A stretch of 64,000 nt of DNA, taken from Lineus longissimus (Eukaryota > Nemertea > Pilidiophora > Heteronemertea > Lineidae). Positions within the stretch are counted from its first letter, which is position 1. Each line of letters begins with the position of its first letter. Under the pieces are notes generated by a model. It saw only the letters and a program-made list of their open reading frames with translations, made no database searches and was not told the DNA's origin. The translations under genes were made by a program, and so were the position numbers. Positions 12,654 through 23,934 of this stretch are shown here, one piece after another. Where the stretch lies: the NCBI RefSeq assembly GCF_910592395.1, contig NC_088320.1:14320501-14384500 (forward strand). The letters run 5' to 3'.

Positions 12654-12911
12654 GAGGCGGTGGTACAAATCGGGTATTGTGGGGCTTGGGATCTTATTGG
12701 TTAGAGGTCCAGTATATTCATATATATATATAATAGGGAGGTCGGCAGATCTATGGAACAACTTCCTTGCTATTGTTTGGGGTTGAGGGATTAGGCTCAC
12801 GCTTCGGTCGGGAACAATGGACAATCTTGAGGGAAGATAGCACGAAATCCGAATCAAGGGTTTTAGAAATGTAATGTACTCTTAAACATATTGAAATAAT
12901 TGAAAGCAAAA

Positions 12912-14090
12912 ACATTATTTGAACCACAATCTGAATTCACCAATATCATGAACCCTGCATCGACCACGTTGATGAATGATGCTACTAGTATATCCAGGGT
13001 GTTAATAATAGTCCAGACACCATGCATGTCCAGGCACCATGCATGTCCAGGAACCATACATGTCCAGGAACCATGCATGTCCAGGAACCATACATGTCCA
13101 GGAACCATGCATGTCCAGGAACCATGCATGCCCAGGCACCAAACATTTGCAGCTACCTTGCATGCCCAGGCACCATACATATTCTGGCACCACTCGTGAC
13201 CAGGAACCATGCATGTCCAGGAACCATGCATGTCCAGGAACCATGCATGTCCAGGAACCATACATGTCCAGGAACCATGCATGTCCAGGAACCATGCATG
13301 TCCAGGAACCATACATGTCCAGGAACCATGCATGTCCAGGAACCATACATGTCCAGGAACCATACATGTCCAGGAACCATGCATGTCCAGGAACCATACA
13401 TGTCCAGGAACCATACATGTCCAGGAACCATGCATGTCCAGGAACCATACATGTCCAGGAACCATGCATGTCCACGAACCATGCATGTCCAGGAACCATG
13501 CATTTCCAGGCAACATGCATTTCCTGGCAACATCCATGTCCTGCTGTAGTAGAAATATATACCCAGTGTCAAAACCAACATGCCTTATTATTTCGCTGAC
13601 TCAGATTTTTAACTTCTGCGGACCCATTTGTAGTACGGTATCCATGATTTCCGCGGTATTCTTCATATCCTGCTATGACAGTGCCTTTCCTTGTACCCAG
13701 ACATGCCAGGAACTGTTAGGTAGCAAGGATACATTGCATATCACACAAGTTCTTAAGGGGGGCAGGACATTCATCTGAAGACAGGAAACATTTTCCTTTT
13801 TTTAAAAACTGTTTTCCTGAATTTGTTATCTAAATCATGGGACATTTTCTGCACTTAGAATCCCCGTGACGGAGCGGGGTTTAGGCTATGCTATGGGTCT
13901 GTTCAACAAGCAAGGAAAACAATACTGGAAGTGTAAGTAAAAGTGTTTTAAAAAAAATGAAAACAACGGAAACAAAGCAATATATATACATTATTAACAC
14001 CCTGGATATACTGGTAGCATCATTCAACAACGTGGTCGATGCAGGGTTCATGATATCGGTCAATTCAGATTGTGGTTCAAATAATAAGGA
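12912..14090. mobile_element. Element with 100-bp inverted repeats enclosing a 17-bp minisatellite
   Basis: Positions 12912-13009 and 13991-14090 are inverted repeats of each other (shared text such as CACCCTGGATATACTGGTAG and TGCAGGGTTCATGATATC). Between them lie the minisatellite (13016-13538) and about 450 bp of unique sequence. A diverged relative with the same left flank, an array at the same place and the same right-hand sequence (GTAGCACGGTATCC, GGTAGCAAGGATACAT) lies at 20755-21790. The arrays are therefore part of a mobile or duplicated unit. Confidence 0.7.
13016..13538. repeat. 17-bp minisatellite, about 30 copies
   Basis: Tandem ACCATGCATGTCCAGGA with a frequent variant ACCATACATGTCCAGGA. 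Degenerate units sit at both edges and near 13130-13200. Because 17 is not a multiple of three and the unit lacks stops in any phase, reading frames stay open on both strands; these are not genes. The unit contains the palindrome ATGCAT. Confidence 0.95.
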
Positions 14091-14129
14091 AAATAATATA
14101 GCAACAGTACGCTCAAACATTAAATCGAT

Positions 14130-16725
14130 ACCGGTATCATGATCCGTATTCACCGGAACATAATACAACAACGATAGCAAAGTAATTTCTCCAGTTGCAA
14201 GGTGGATATTTGTTTTCAATGGTACGCATAGCTAGTGTGATTGAATCAAAACTTTTTTCATAGGTTTGCAGAAATATATGTTTTCTATGCACACTGTTCT
14301 CATTTCGTGTCCCATTGACCATGTTGACTGATAGGTTGACGAAGAGCGTTAGGCTGCGTTTCTATCGATATTCAGTGGTTCTCTACAGTGGTAGTCCGAT
14401 TGCTAAAGGAGTTCGTGTTCACCATCATGGAGGTGTTTACGTCGACCATTATCATAAGATAGGAGTGGATATTGTCAGGGAATTTCAGGTGATTCAGGGA
14501 CAGACTCTTTGGAAACTGATGTGTGAAAATTACGGAGAGCTTTGTTCGAACTGTCCCACAGGAATGGAAAATCGGCCAACCAAATGAAAAGCGAATAGAG
14601 GGCTAAGAGAACTTCGGTATAAATAAGTGGTGGTGGTTTAACGCGCCGTTTCCAATGATAATCAACACGTTGATGAAATCGGTTCCATTGGGGTCTGTGT
14701 TCTTTAATCACTTCTGTTTGTCGGCAAGATATATGACTGATATGTTGTCAGAAGGCCAAAATAAAAATGTCCTCCACATGAAAACCAGGTATTTCATCCA
14801 GCATATACAGTTTGGATAATCAAGTCAACATGGTCAAGTCTTTCACATTCAACAAATTATTCAACTAATTCTAATTCAACAAATTCAACAATAACATTTG
14901 AATATGACGTTACCACAACACGGATTTTTAATGTGCAACAATGACCTGTAGATCAGTGGACCGTGCTTGATTTGAAGTATAAACTTGGGTTTCCTTATGC
15001 AGGAGTTAAGAGTTCAGTTCAGACTTCAGTTAAGACTAGTAGAAATTGTACATAAAATTGTTATATTTGAAGGTTAACAGCTACGATGGTAACAACTAAC
15101 GAAACCATTCCTTTCACCACATCGATAGACCGTGGACGATGTTTGCATCCTATATATCCCTTGACTGGTTACTATGATTTGGTGGTTATCATCTTTAATG
15201 TAATATTAACGTTATTAATGGCAATAATTGGTTTACCAGCAAATGTACTTGCGATTATTGGCATAGGATATGAGCGGCCTTACACATCAACTTCTGTGCT
15301 GCTACAAGGTTTAGCCGCGACAGACAGTCTGGTCTTAGTTTCGGTAGTATTTGGTGTGTTATTGGAGGACTTGTACACTTACACAGGTTTCTGGTTCGAG
15401 TATATTTTGTTTCATGCGCAAGCAATGCGTTATCTTAACACACTGCAGTTCTTTTCAAAGACAGCATCTATCTATATCACTGTTTGCGTTGCCACGGAGC
15501 GATTCATTGCTGTCTGCAAGCCTCTGCGGGCGGCAGCTATATGCACAAAGAAGAATGCCTACATTTTACTTTTCGCAATTTGTTTAGGGGCTTTCTTGTA
15601 TAGAATACCTTTGATCTTCTTAATCGAGTTGACATTTCATTATGATCCTTGCTCAGGTATGATCCTGCCCGTGTGGGACATGAGTGATTTGTCCTATAAC
15701 TATTATTACGATATCATCTACATTAGGAGCCTACATATCATCATCAATTCTTCGATACCTATAACTATCCTGACATTTTTCACTGGCTCGATACTATCTG
15801 GCTTAGAGCAGGCGACCTCTGCGTATCTCATCAAAAATGATATACATCGAGCGAAGCAAATGAAGATAGTTACGTACAGGGTTGTCACAGTGGTGGTAAT
15901 ATTTATATTACTAGAAGTACCGGGTGGGCTTACCCAAATACTTGGACTAATTCAAACATATTCAAGTTTCGATATTGACCCTGCTATCTATTTTGCTGTT
16001 CTCACTATTTCGTACTTTCTGAGCAATTTGAACAGTTTTGTCAATTTCTTCATCTACTGTGCAACGGGACAACGGTTTAGACAAGCCTTGGGAAAGGCAT
16101 TCAAATGTAACAAAAACTTATAGTTGATTTTGGAGTAGAATGTTAGAAGACGAATGCTTAAATTCTCGCCCTTGTATGTGGCATCAGAACACCTCGAACA
16201 ATAATAATTTAATATACTATTATCAATTACAATTTCCCGGCTTTAAAAAGATAAACCGTCATAACATCACTGTGAAGCGATACGGCTCCTCATTGATATA
16301 TGTCAGGGTCACTGTAAACTGTCACGGCCCCTCATTGAAACGAAAGGGGAACACAAACGACGCATCAACATTCTGAAAATCAATTGCACTTTCCATTTTC
16401 TATTTTCATAACTGATGGTTAACGAGGTCAATGACCTGTTTGGGTGTCCGTCCCAGTCTTTAGATTCTCTCTGTAATTATTCAAGAGCTAAATTGTGTCT
16501 TCTCATTTCAACTTGATAACCATTTTTATCTTTATGGCTTTGAATATATACGGTAGAACAGACAATTTTCGCTAATGCCGGCCGTTGGACATATTCGCGG
16601 AATAATATTTTCGCCAGACAAGAATGTTTTTCTCATCAAAATAAAAATCGTCTATTGCTCCCAAGAGCTACTACCAGTGAATATGTGTCAACAGGTATCA
16701 ATGTATTGAGTAATTAAGCCGATAG
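14130..16725. repeat. Right arm of inverted duplication carrying a GPCR gene
   Basis: Reverse-complement counterpart of 490-2935. The outer edge is near CAATGTATTGAGTAATTAAG (about 16700-16720), matching 500-527 inverted. The inner edge is near 14140-14150. Small indels distinguish the arms, so this is an established duplication and not an exact assembly mirror. Confidence 0.85.
15086..16123 (+). CDS. Rhodopsin-family (class A) orphan GPCR, copy B
   Basis: Intronless ORF of 345 residues, colinear with the copy at 926-1960 and differing by scattered substitutions plus one extra C-terminal residue. It keeps the N-terminal sequon (Asn5), Asn53 in TM1, Asp80 in TM2, ERF at 138-140, the LEVPGG variant in TM6 and NSFVNFFIY in TM7. 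Substitutions cluster in TM1, the second extracellular loop and TM5, which would be expected if ligand preference had diverged. Start chosen because the same ATG and following motif are conserved in both copies. The gene is divergently oriented from copy A, with conserved upstream sequence in each arm. Likely a peptide-type receptor of the plasma membrane; ligand unknown. Confidence 0.9.
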   Translation: MVTTNETIPFTTSIDRGRCLHPIYPLTGYYDLVVIIFNVILTLLMAIIGLPANVLAIIGIGYERPYTSTSVLLQGLAATDSLVLVSVVFGVLLEDLYTYTGFWFEYILFHAQAMRYLNTLQFFSKTASIYITVCVATERFIAVCKPLRAAAICTKKNAYILLFAICLGAFLYRIPLIFLIELTFHYDPCSGMILPVWDMSDLSYNYYYDIIYIRSLHIIINSSIPITILTFFTGSILSGLEQATSAYLIKNDIHRAKQMKIVTYRVVTVVVIFILLEVPGGLTQILGLIQTYSSFDIDPAIYFAVLTISYFLSNLNSFVNFFIYCATGQRFRQALGKAFKCNKNL

Positions 16726-17720
16726 CACAAAAAGAAAGTCATTGATTTAACCTTCATGAGCTACGCCTCTTTCCTTACAGAGTTTTCGGAGGTCACCGAG
16801 TGTAAGCTTCTCCAAATCTTTAGCTAATATCTTTCCTTTCACGCACACAAGATTCACTCTCCCAGCATTCAGCAAAATATACGAAGTAATACAAGATTGC
16901 ACCTAAGCGACTAACTTCATTTCAACTTTGCTCACTATCCCAAAATACCACACAAAATGTTACCTTCTAGCAAATGTGACCCGTCAGAGCAAAACCAGGC
17001 GCATGTCGCTCTGAGCTTGGTAGGTTGAGACGGACTGTTTGTTCATTTCTCTATTGTCTGCATTTTGTGAAATATGAGCACATCAATCTCTTCCATTATC
17101 TCCTGGTGTCATTTAGGCTCATCTTCTGTGCGACATGCGCCTGGTTTTTGCCACGCTGGAATTTGTTGCGATATGCGATGTGTCCTTACCTAGCAGTTAC
17201 TGACTCGTCAATGACCCACATGAACTGTGAAAAATAAATCGAAAACGAGTATCTTATAAGCGAGACAACACTTAGGTTTTTGTCCCCTTGTGGCCAAGTC
17301 GAGAATTAGCTCGGACCGTAATTCAGTGTCACTGACCAAGGGGTCCTAAGTACAAAGTTTCAAGTGAAGAGCCCCCGTAGTAACGAAACTTGAAACTGTT
17401 TTTGAAACATGATACAAACGACGGACGACGACAGACGATGACGGCCACTAGTACTGCGGTCAATACGGCCCGTAGACACCTCTGATCCGATAAGTCGAAA
17501 GAGACTAAACTCTTAAATTACTAAGTACATGTATATTCGGTTACCTTTGAGGAAAGAATTTAACCAGACTTAAAATCTATATATGTTTGATATCCATTAG
17601 ACTCATGGCTTCAACCCATTCAACGGGTTTTGAACGTCCAATCGATGCGAAAGCACATGAAGAAACGCATATCATGAATGTCCCGCTTTGCGGCTAACGC
17701 ATATTTTAATTTGAATACAT
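16726..17720. other. Unassigned, with one small MITE and a CGACGG-rich patch
   Basis: Apart from the inverted-repeat element at 16975-17160 and a GACGGACGACGACAGACGATG patch at about 17415-17440 (related to the patch at 26440-26480), nothing is recognised. Confidence 0.4.
16975..17160. mobile_element. Short MITE
   Basis: AAACCAGGCGCATGTCGC near the left edge is mirrored by GCGACATGCGCCTGGTTT near the right edge, and the outer bases also pair partly (TGTGACCC... / ...CCACGCTGG). About 186 bp with no coding capacity. Confidence 0.6.
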
Positions 17721-18700
17721 TCAGTCATGTCCAAGTACCATGCGGAAGTGATCAATAGCTCTAGGTTTCTTGCTGATGTACCATGTGTGAGATAAAAGTA
17801 TTCCATTTGTACTGATTGCAAATATTGGACTTAGAATTGCGTGGGCTGGAATCCACACTTCGAAACCTGGAACTGTTGTCAAATGCATCGAATTGTTGTC
17901 CTCCCTAAATGACCACCTAAAAAGTGAAAAGAGTCGATATTTCCCTCTAGACTCCCCTTTGAAAAATATTAATTCGCTGTTGACATGATCCCATGACACA
18001 GAATAAATTCTTCCTATATTTTTAAACTTCTGCTTGTGAATCAGTCTGTAGTAACCTTCTTTGTAGTGAAATACAACTACTGACCTTTTCTTTATAAAAT
18101 AGATAAAAATGTTTTCATTCGACCAAACTACTTGATGAGGAGGCCGGACATTATTTCTTTCTGCTGGGACGGACGCTATTCGATTTGGATGAGTAAATGC
18201 AGTATATTGTTCGGAGCGATGGTCAATTTCAAAAAGAATTAATTCGATATTAGCCGTGGAGTGCTTGGCCGTTCTGGTAGGATTTTCAGTCCAAACTATC
18301 ATATGACTCATGTCATCTGACATCACTGGGTAGAATCTTAAACCACTAATGGTGAAGTTAACAGTCACACGAGATAGAAACCTTCCTCTATAACTGTATA
18401 AATCTACAGACAACTTACTGCGAGGAGAATGTAAACAGAACACAAGCAGATATGCTTTAAAGCATAATACATCAGTAACCCGTTCTTGAAGGTTAAAAAG
18501 ATGTTTTTGTGTAGGAACTGAGCTTGGGTAATATGCAATAATGAAAGATGGAGGATTCATCCATTTGGAATTGCCACCACATGAATTTAAGAGAAAGAAC
18601 TGTTGTTTAGGACAGTAAACAATACACAGTATATGCCGAGTAATTTTCTTCAGTCGAAACTTTCGTTGTAGCCGAAACGTAGCGAATCTATTCGGACCTT
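17721..18700 (-). CDS. Unrecognised protein, possibly beta-propeller-like; fragment or single-exon gene
   Basis: An open frame of 279 codons from ATG at 18560, which stays open upstream to a TAA near 18700, so the true start or an upstream splice site is not determined. The protein is rich in alternating hydrophobic and polar strands (for example LYSYRGRFLSRVTVNF, IELILFEIDHRSEQYTAFTH, VVWSNENIFIYFIKKRSVVVFHY), which looks like repeated beta-blades. I do not recognise the family; I compared it mentally with DET1, DCAF15, DCAF17 and GSAP and none is convincing. A decayed copy lies at 29005-29610 on the same strand, so it is a duplicated gene or processed copy. No signal peptide or membrane segment is evident. 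Confidence 0.5.
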
Positions 18701-20348
18701 AAATGAGAAGAACTAGTGACCTTCAGCACCGTAAAAAACAAATCAGCTATCCTAATGGAAATTACGTATGTCGCATACTGGTAATTGATACTTAACACAG
18801 CCGTGCAAAATTAATGAAGATAGGTGGTAATGTAAACGCCTCTAATTTCTCCCAAAAAACTTTACAATCGAAAAATTCTTCAACTAAATATACAATATTT
18901 GTCGACCAGATGGAAACAATATAGAAGACTCAATTTAGATGCAATTGCAAATTAAATCGTTCAATATCACACGTACTGCCTCCCGTATGGAGTACAATTA
19001 TTGCGTTTATACTGATGCGGTATCTGCCACTTGTCGTCCAAACTACACAAACAGATGACAACGTACGCAAAATCTATAAGGATATGTTATACAGGATGGA
19101 GATTGGACGGCGCTGAAAGTCTCTAATACCGCATGTGGCTTCCCGTGGCACTTTTGGGGGGTGCTGCTCCCCAGAAATTCGGAGACCTATTAGTATTGGT
19201 CGAGGAGATGGCAGAGTGATCGACATCCTCCCATCTCCGCCGATAACAACCCAGCAGATATCACGTTATTGTGATACGATACATGTGGCGGCGCATGGTA
19301 TCAAGCAGGGGTACTCTCCTGCTGGCTAGGTAAAGCTGGCTAGGTAGTCCCTTTAAGAGTAAGTTAAGCGTATGTTTAAGGTAGGTTTATGACTAATGCA
19401 CACTTGTGTCTCATGCTATGCAATTTTCCGATCCGAATAATAGTACGATATGACGCTTGCGGATTCAACTACGAAGAGTTATATTAGTCAGTAGGGTCTC
19501 TGAGGATATATTATAACATTTTGGTCCTTACCTCTACCTACCCTGTCCATCCAGATGTATGCTCCCTTTTTGTTTATATTTGGAGCTGCTACAACCTCAC
19601 GCTGTGATGAATGTATTATGCAAGTGGTTTGCACTTTGTAATCAACACTGAAACCCACCACACGTCTTCCTGAAGTGAATATAATAGTGCACTGCAGTAG
19701 AGATGTCGTCAGCGATACCTCCTTTGTGGTAAGAGAGCCTTCCCAAAGCACTCGCTCAAAGCTTCTCGTACAACGGACCACATGGAATAAAAGTGCAGAA
19801 TACATAGCAATGTGGATGTAATATGCACCGCTGATCAGTGGAGACACGTGATGAGCCATGGTCTAATGGAAGGGTTGTCATATGATTTCTCTTATTATTT
19901 CACCATCGCTAAGGCTCTGAAAAGCTGTAGATAATAATTCATTTTAGACTCAGCGAAGTTACTTTAAAAACTGAACTTGCGTTACTAAGTTGAGTGTTGG
20001 ACCAATATTGAAATTTCGATCCCATGCGCCGTTTTCTTAAAGAACACGCGTCTTATTTCTTCAGTAATAAAGTATCTACACGGAGCTGTGACTGCTTGCT
20101 GTCGAGACATAGTTTTCCTCGTTGTTAAGCGAATTGGGGAGTGCCCCAATCAACCTCGGTGACGGATGACGTTACTTGCTGTTGTTTGTCAGTGACCCTG
20201 TTAACGAGGAGAAATTCAAATGACGTCACGGAATTCCGCAGGCTTCGGGGAGCGGGAAAGAAATTCGGGCGCTAGAATGAGCTTTTATAATCGCCAGAAA
20301 CGTTCAGAAGACAGGAATGTGTGCAAATGAAAGATAAGAAGAATAACG
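18701..20348. other. Unassigned sequence
   Basis: A 123-codon minus-strand ORF (19488-19859) and a 64-codon plus ORF (19135-19329) are present without recognisable motifs. GC content is higher near 20200-20280. No RNA gene or long repeat is seen. Confidence 0.3.
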
Positions 20349-20479
20349 CTATTGAAGTAAAAGCCGCTCATTTCTATCCTGATGGTAAGACTCTTCGTCA
20401 TTTCCAGCGTATGTCCTGATTTTTGTCCCGCAATTTGAGCGACCTGCTGTACTGGGAAATCCTGAGCTTTGCCTGACCT

Positions 20480-20680
20480 CCTGGCTAACTGGCCGTGTCA
20501 ATAGCATGGATTTTCTATGTACAAATGTGTTCAGTGTAGTAAGATAAACATCTTGCCTATAACTGAATAGACTTTTAGCCGTGCAGTATCGAGCCCTGGT
20601 TTGTACTTTTTTTAGACGCTTGACAGTTTTCACAACAATTTTGCTATTCCAAATCATGATCAGTGCTGCGAAGTTCAACA
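20480..20680 (-). pseudogene. Non-LTR retrotransposon reverse-transcriptase tail fragment
   Basis: The minus strand encodes IMIWNSKIVVKTVKRLKKVQ followed by an RA...C.A segment. The pattern (W, then LxKVQxRA) is typical of the region just after the RT domain in LINE ORF2 proteins. Only about 60 codons are recognisable; the rest of the 159-codon ORF overlaps the flank of the minisatellite element. Confidence 0.4.
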
Positions 20681-20754
20681 GAGATCCGGCCCACGGTGAG
20701 TGAGAAATGTTGCATAACTGTAGGTCTAGAGAGCAGCATCTCATACTCTGAAAC

Positions 20755-21790
20755 ATGTTTAAATAATTGAAAGGAAAAAAATTATTTGAAGGATCTAAAT
20801 TGACCGATATCGATTGTACTATACTCATAGTGTATTGCGATCAATACGATTATCACTGCAAATTTTCTTTAAACTGCATTGACAACGTTGATGAATTATG
20901 CTACAAGCATGTTACAAGCATTATACAGGGTGTTAATGATAGTCCAGGCAGCATGCGTGTCCAGCACCATGCATATCCAGATTCCATGAATGTCCTGGCA
21001 CCATGCTGGCCAGGCACTATTCAAGTTCAGGTACTATGCATGTCCTGGCACCGTGCTTGCCATGCACCATTCAAGTTCAGGTACTATGCATGTCCTGGCA
21101 CCGTGCTTGTCAAGCACCATTCTAGTTCAGGTACTATGCATGTCCTGGCACCGTGCTTGTCAAGCACCATTCAAGTTCAGGTACTATGCATGTCCTGGCA
21201 CCGTGCTTGTCAAGCACCATTCAAGTTCAGGTACTATGCATGTCCTGGCACCATGCTAGTCAAGGCACCATGCTTGTCAAAGAAACATGCATGTCCAGGC
21301 ACCATGCATATCCAGGCATCATATATGTCCAGGGACCATGCATGTTCAGTCAGCAAGTGGAGTTAAGTTTACACCACGTGAATCATCTGCATACGAAGTG
21401 CAAATATTTAAAGGAAGTTATTGTTTCTCAGCAACTTGACCACTACGCCTAGGAAAATATTGTCAACTGCATGTCTCTAACTGACACCAACACATGTGAG
21501 ATGAATTTATGAATTTTATATTTGTGTTCCCTGCTGTAGTGGATGTAAATATCCAGTGTCGACACCGATTTGCGTCATCGTTGACTCAGATTTCTTCGGA
21601 CCAATTTGTAGCACGGTATCCGTGGTTTCCGTGTTATCATTTTAGAACCATTCGTTGTATTCAGGCATGCTGTAACTGCTAGGTAGCAAGGATACATCCT
21701 ATAATACACGGATATCTTAACTGAGGGGTGAAGGGTAGGACTTTCATCTTAGGGGGGAAATATGCATTTTTTTAAACGTTATTTTCCCGA
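20755..21790. mobile_element. Second, diverged minisatellite-bearing element
   Basis: The left flank (AAATAATTGAAAGGAAAAA..., ACAACGTTGATGAATTATGC, CAGGGTGTTAATGATAGTCC) and right flank (CCTGCTGTAGTGGATGTAAATA, GCACGGTATCCGTG) match 12890-13015 and 13540-13800 in the same order. The array between them has evolved into a 50-bp higher-order unit. Confidence 0.7.
20945..21350. repeat. Minisatellite with 50-bp higher-order unit
   Basis: GTACTATGCATGTCCTGGCA recurs at exactly 21031, 21081, 21131, 21181 and 21231. Each 50-bp unit is made of three diverged 16-17-bp subunits resembling the CATGCATGTCCAGG unit of the 13-kb array. Edge units are closer to the 17-bp form. Confidence 0.9.
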
Positions 21791-22247
21791 AATGTCTGCC
21801 CCTAGCATTCCTCATGACCAGGTTGGTTCCAAAATACCCTTTTGTTACATCACGAATCATACATATATCCATCAATATTGGAAAAACACAAATTATCTCT
21901 TGAAGGGTGGGGCATGTCCTCTTGAAGAAACCCTGGGATTTGACTTCCCCAACTTTGAAAAATAGGTCAACTCAGAATTCCGTACGATATGTGATGTATC
22001 CTTGCTATCCTTGTTCCATCCTGAGAAACATGTTTTTGATACTCCTACTTAGCATACGAAACTCTGGGAAAAAACCAGTACAATCCGCTGTGAAGGGTGG
22101 CTGTTTACTTTACACACCTTGTATATTTTATGTTCAGATTTGCGGTATTACAATAAACACGTTCCTAACGTTTTGATTCTTCAATCTACATCGATTTTGC
22201 TGCTAGACATTCTGTTGAAGTGTTTCTGTGTATCTATTACGAAATGA
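21791..22247. other. Unassigned sequence
   Basis: Short ORFs only. It could be the remaining 5' flank of the viral-type ATPase relic that follows. Confidence 0.3.
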
Positions 22248-22789
22248 AACAAACTTTCAGCGGGGGCTGCGCAGTTCAACAAAGAGCCTTCGACAGATAA
22301 CTCAAGCTCAAAAGTTGATTTCGCACGGCTAGCGATTCAGCCTACTGTAGTAAAGCTTGAAATGGAATCAAAGCTTGATAAACTGATCGTTTGCGAGCAA
22401 CACAATATGCTTATCTCCGCTGTGACAAATTATAGTAAGGCATGTTTTGCTTTTGACCTCTTAGAAAAGGGATATCGTAATAAGTTCCAGAACACGGACA
22501 TTTTCTGTCCAACATATTTCAACAATAAGACATACGACAGGAAATGGATTTACACAGATCAAAATGTCTACATAGTTAATCCAGAAGCTGTGTCAAGTGA
22601 CTTGAACCTTGTGCTTAAATTTGCTACTCTAGCCTTAACAGGATCAAGTACGTTATTCAATATCAATGATTGTGCTAACTTGAGAGACTCAAAGAAGAAG
22701 GTTTCAGAAATATGTCATTTAGCCTTTTCCGGTAGGCACTATGATCTGTCTGCGTGGTTACTTGTTCAGAAGTACAATTCGGTTGTTAA
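22248..22789 (+). pseudogene. Packaging-ATPase (A32/FtsK-like) relic of a Polinton/adintovirus-type element, 5' part
   Basis: An open frame from just after a TGA (22245-22247) to a transposon insertion at the TTAA of 22786-22789. The family is recognised from the block order: a P-loop region, a CPTY-type strand, a DCANLRDSKKK Walker B region and an AFSGRHYDLSAWLLVQKYNS segment, typical of the genome-packaging ATPases of Polinton/adintovirus-like elements. The P-loop has lost its glycine-lysine-threonine signature (reads AVTNYSKA) and the Walker B acidic pair is altered (INDC), so it cannot be an active ATPase. A possible splice acceptor (TTTCAG) ends at 22260. The reading frame continues after the insertion at 24174 but soon shifts. 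It is a dead endogenous copy. Confidence 0.7.
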
Positions 22790-23081
22790 AGGCCATATAT
22801 CTAGGTTTTTTGCCATTTTCTGCTGTAAGACGATTTCAAAAGTGTACCTAACACTTTATACAATACAGAAAACCAAATGCAATTAGCTCCATCCATTTTG
22901 AAGATATAGCCAATTATGTGTTGATTACCTAATCAGGCTAGCAACTGGCTTGTTAGAGCCAGGCGGCGGGTTCAGCAAAAGTTGTGATGTAGATCAGGTT
23001 ATCTGTTCATGTCATGCAATCAAAAAAGCAGGAGGGCCTTAATTAATTATGCACACCTGGAAGTAATGTGTTTCATTCACT

Positions 23082-23387
23082 ATGGTGTATTGTGTGGCTC
23101 CGAATTGTGTCAAGGCTAGCACAAAGAACAATCGAATGACGGATGGGACCCATTTTCATGAATTTCCAAAGCCAGTTGAACGAGAGAGGAGGAAGCTGTG
23201 GATTCGGAAGTGCAAACGTTTGGAGTGTTGGAAGCCTGGGCCTTCGGCCAAACTTTGCAGTGATCACTTTATCGATACGGATTATCACATGAAGCCGGAT
23301 ATCTGCATCCAACTGAATATTAAATGCCACTTGTTAAAAACAGCTGTTCCAACCATGTCAATTGCATTTAATGCCCGAGGCTGCTGA
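23082..23387 (+). CDS. THAP-domain protein, transposon-borne
   Basis: 101 residues almost entirely occupied by a THAP zinc finger. C2CH ligands are Cys4, Cys9, Cys59 and His62 (CVAPNC ... LCSDHF), with invariant-type Pro29 (HEFPKP), Trp40 (LWIRK), Phe63 and an AVPTM motif at 88-92. THAP domains bind DNA, including the ends of P-element and Kolobok-type transposons. The ORF stops soon after the domain, so only the DNA-binding part of a transposase is present; whether it acts as a repressor-like product or is simply a leftover is unknown. The same N-terminal half occurs in element 2 on the minus strand (32777-32896). Confidence 0.85.
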   Translation: MVYCVAPNCVKASTKNNRMTDGTHFHEFPKPVERERRKLWIRKCKRLECWKPGPSAKLCSDHFIDTDYHMKPDICIQLNIKCHLLKTAVPTMSIAFNARGC

Positions 23388-23781
23388 GGTCGGTTGCTAT
23401 ACATAATGTGTAGGCCCTATTGGGGCCTGTGATACCGCATAGTGTCTTCTTGTGTTCCAGCCATAGCAAGGTGACAGCGACACAGGTCAGTGTCAGTGAC
23501 AGCCACTGTCAATGACAGATTATTGTCATCTGACATCTAGGCCTATCTAACGTTGCACAGCATTATATCGTCACGTCAAGATGATTATGCATAATACCGT
23601 CACTTTTCAATAGTAGTTCAGCGTCATGACATAACTGGCGATACAACACAGACGAGGCGAAACAATATTGTGCAACATTAGTCTGTTCAAAAATCATACA
23701 TGTTATGCATCTGCAACCATCTATCAATGTCTTCTTTGCTATATCGGCAGGTCTGCCATGCAAATTGATTAACCGCAAATT

Positions 23782-23934
23782 CTAATCACTTTCGTCCGAA
23801 TGATCACTCTCATTATGATCTAGTGATATTAATGGCTCGAACATGTACGGCTCAACGTTTAAATATCCTTCTGTATCGACCAAAACATCCTCAAATTCAC
23901 TGCTCTCACTCTCTGAACTGTATGCGGAAGCCAT
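23782..23934 (-). pseudogene. Truncated first exon of the P2X7-ballast-like gene
   Basis: The minus strand begins ATGGCTTCCGCATACAGTTC and follows exon 1 of the gene at 30613 for about 50 codons with a few changes. It then hits a TAG where the intact copy continues with an acidic stretch. Its upstream sequence (23935-24165) matches 30385-30612, the leader and terminus of element 2. The cysteine-rich exons are absent, so this copy is inactive. Confidence 0.85.

Noticed and set aside
12863-13778. Long overlapping ORFs rich in MHVQEPCMSRNH or WFLDMHGSWTCM peptides on both strands
   Set aside because: They are frame-independent read-throughs of the 17-bp minisatellite; the unit has no stop in any phase.
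14315-14587. 90-codon ORF upstream of GPCR copy B, briefly considered as an LRAT/NlpC-like protein (HHHGGVYVDHYHK)
   Set aside because: The matching stretch in the other arm is frameshifted and the catalytic pattern of LRAT-like proteins is not met.
17721-18560. Assignment to DET1, DCAF15, DCAF17 or GSAP
   Set aside because: Only the general beta-propeller texture fits; no family motif aligned convincingly.
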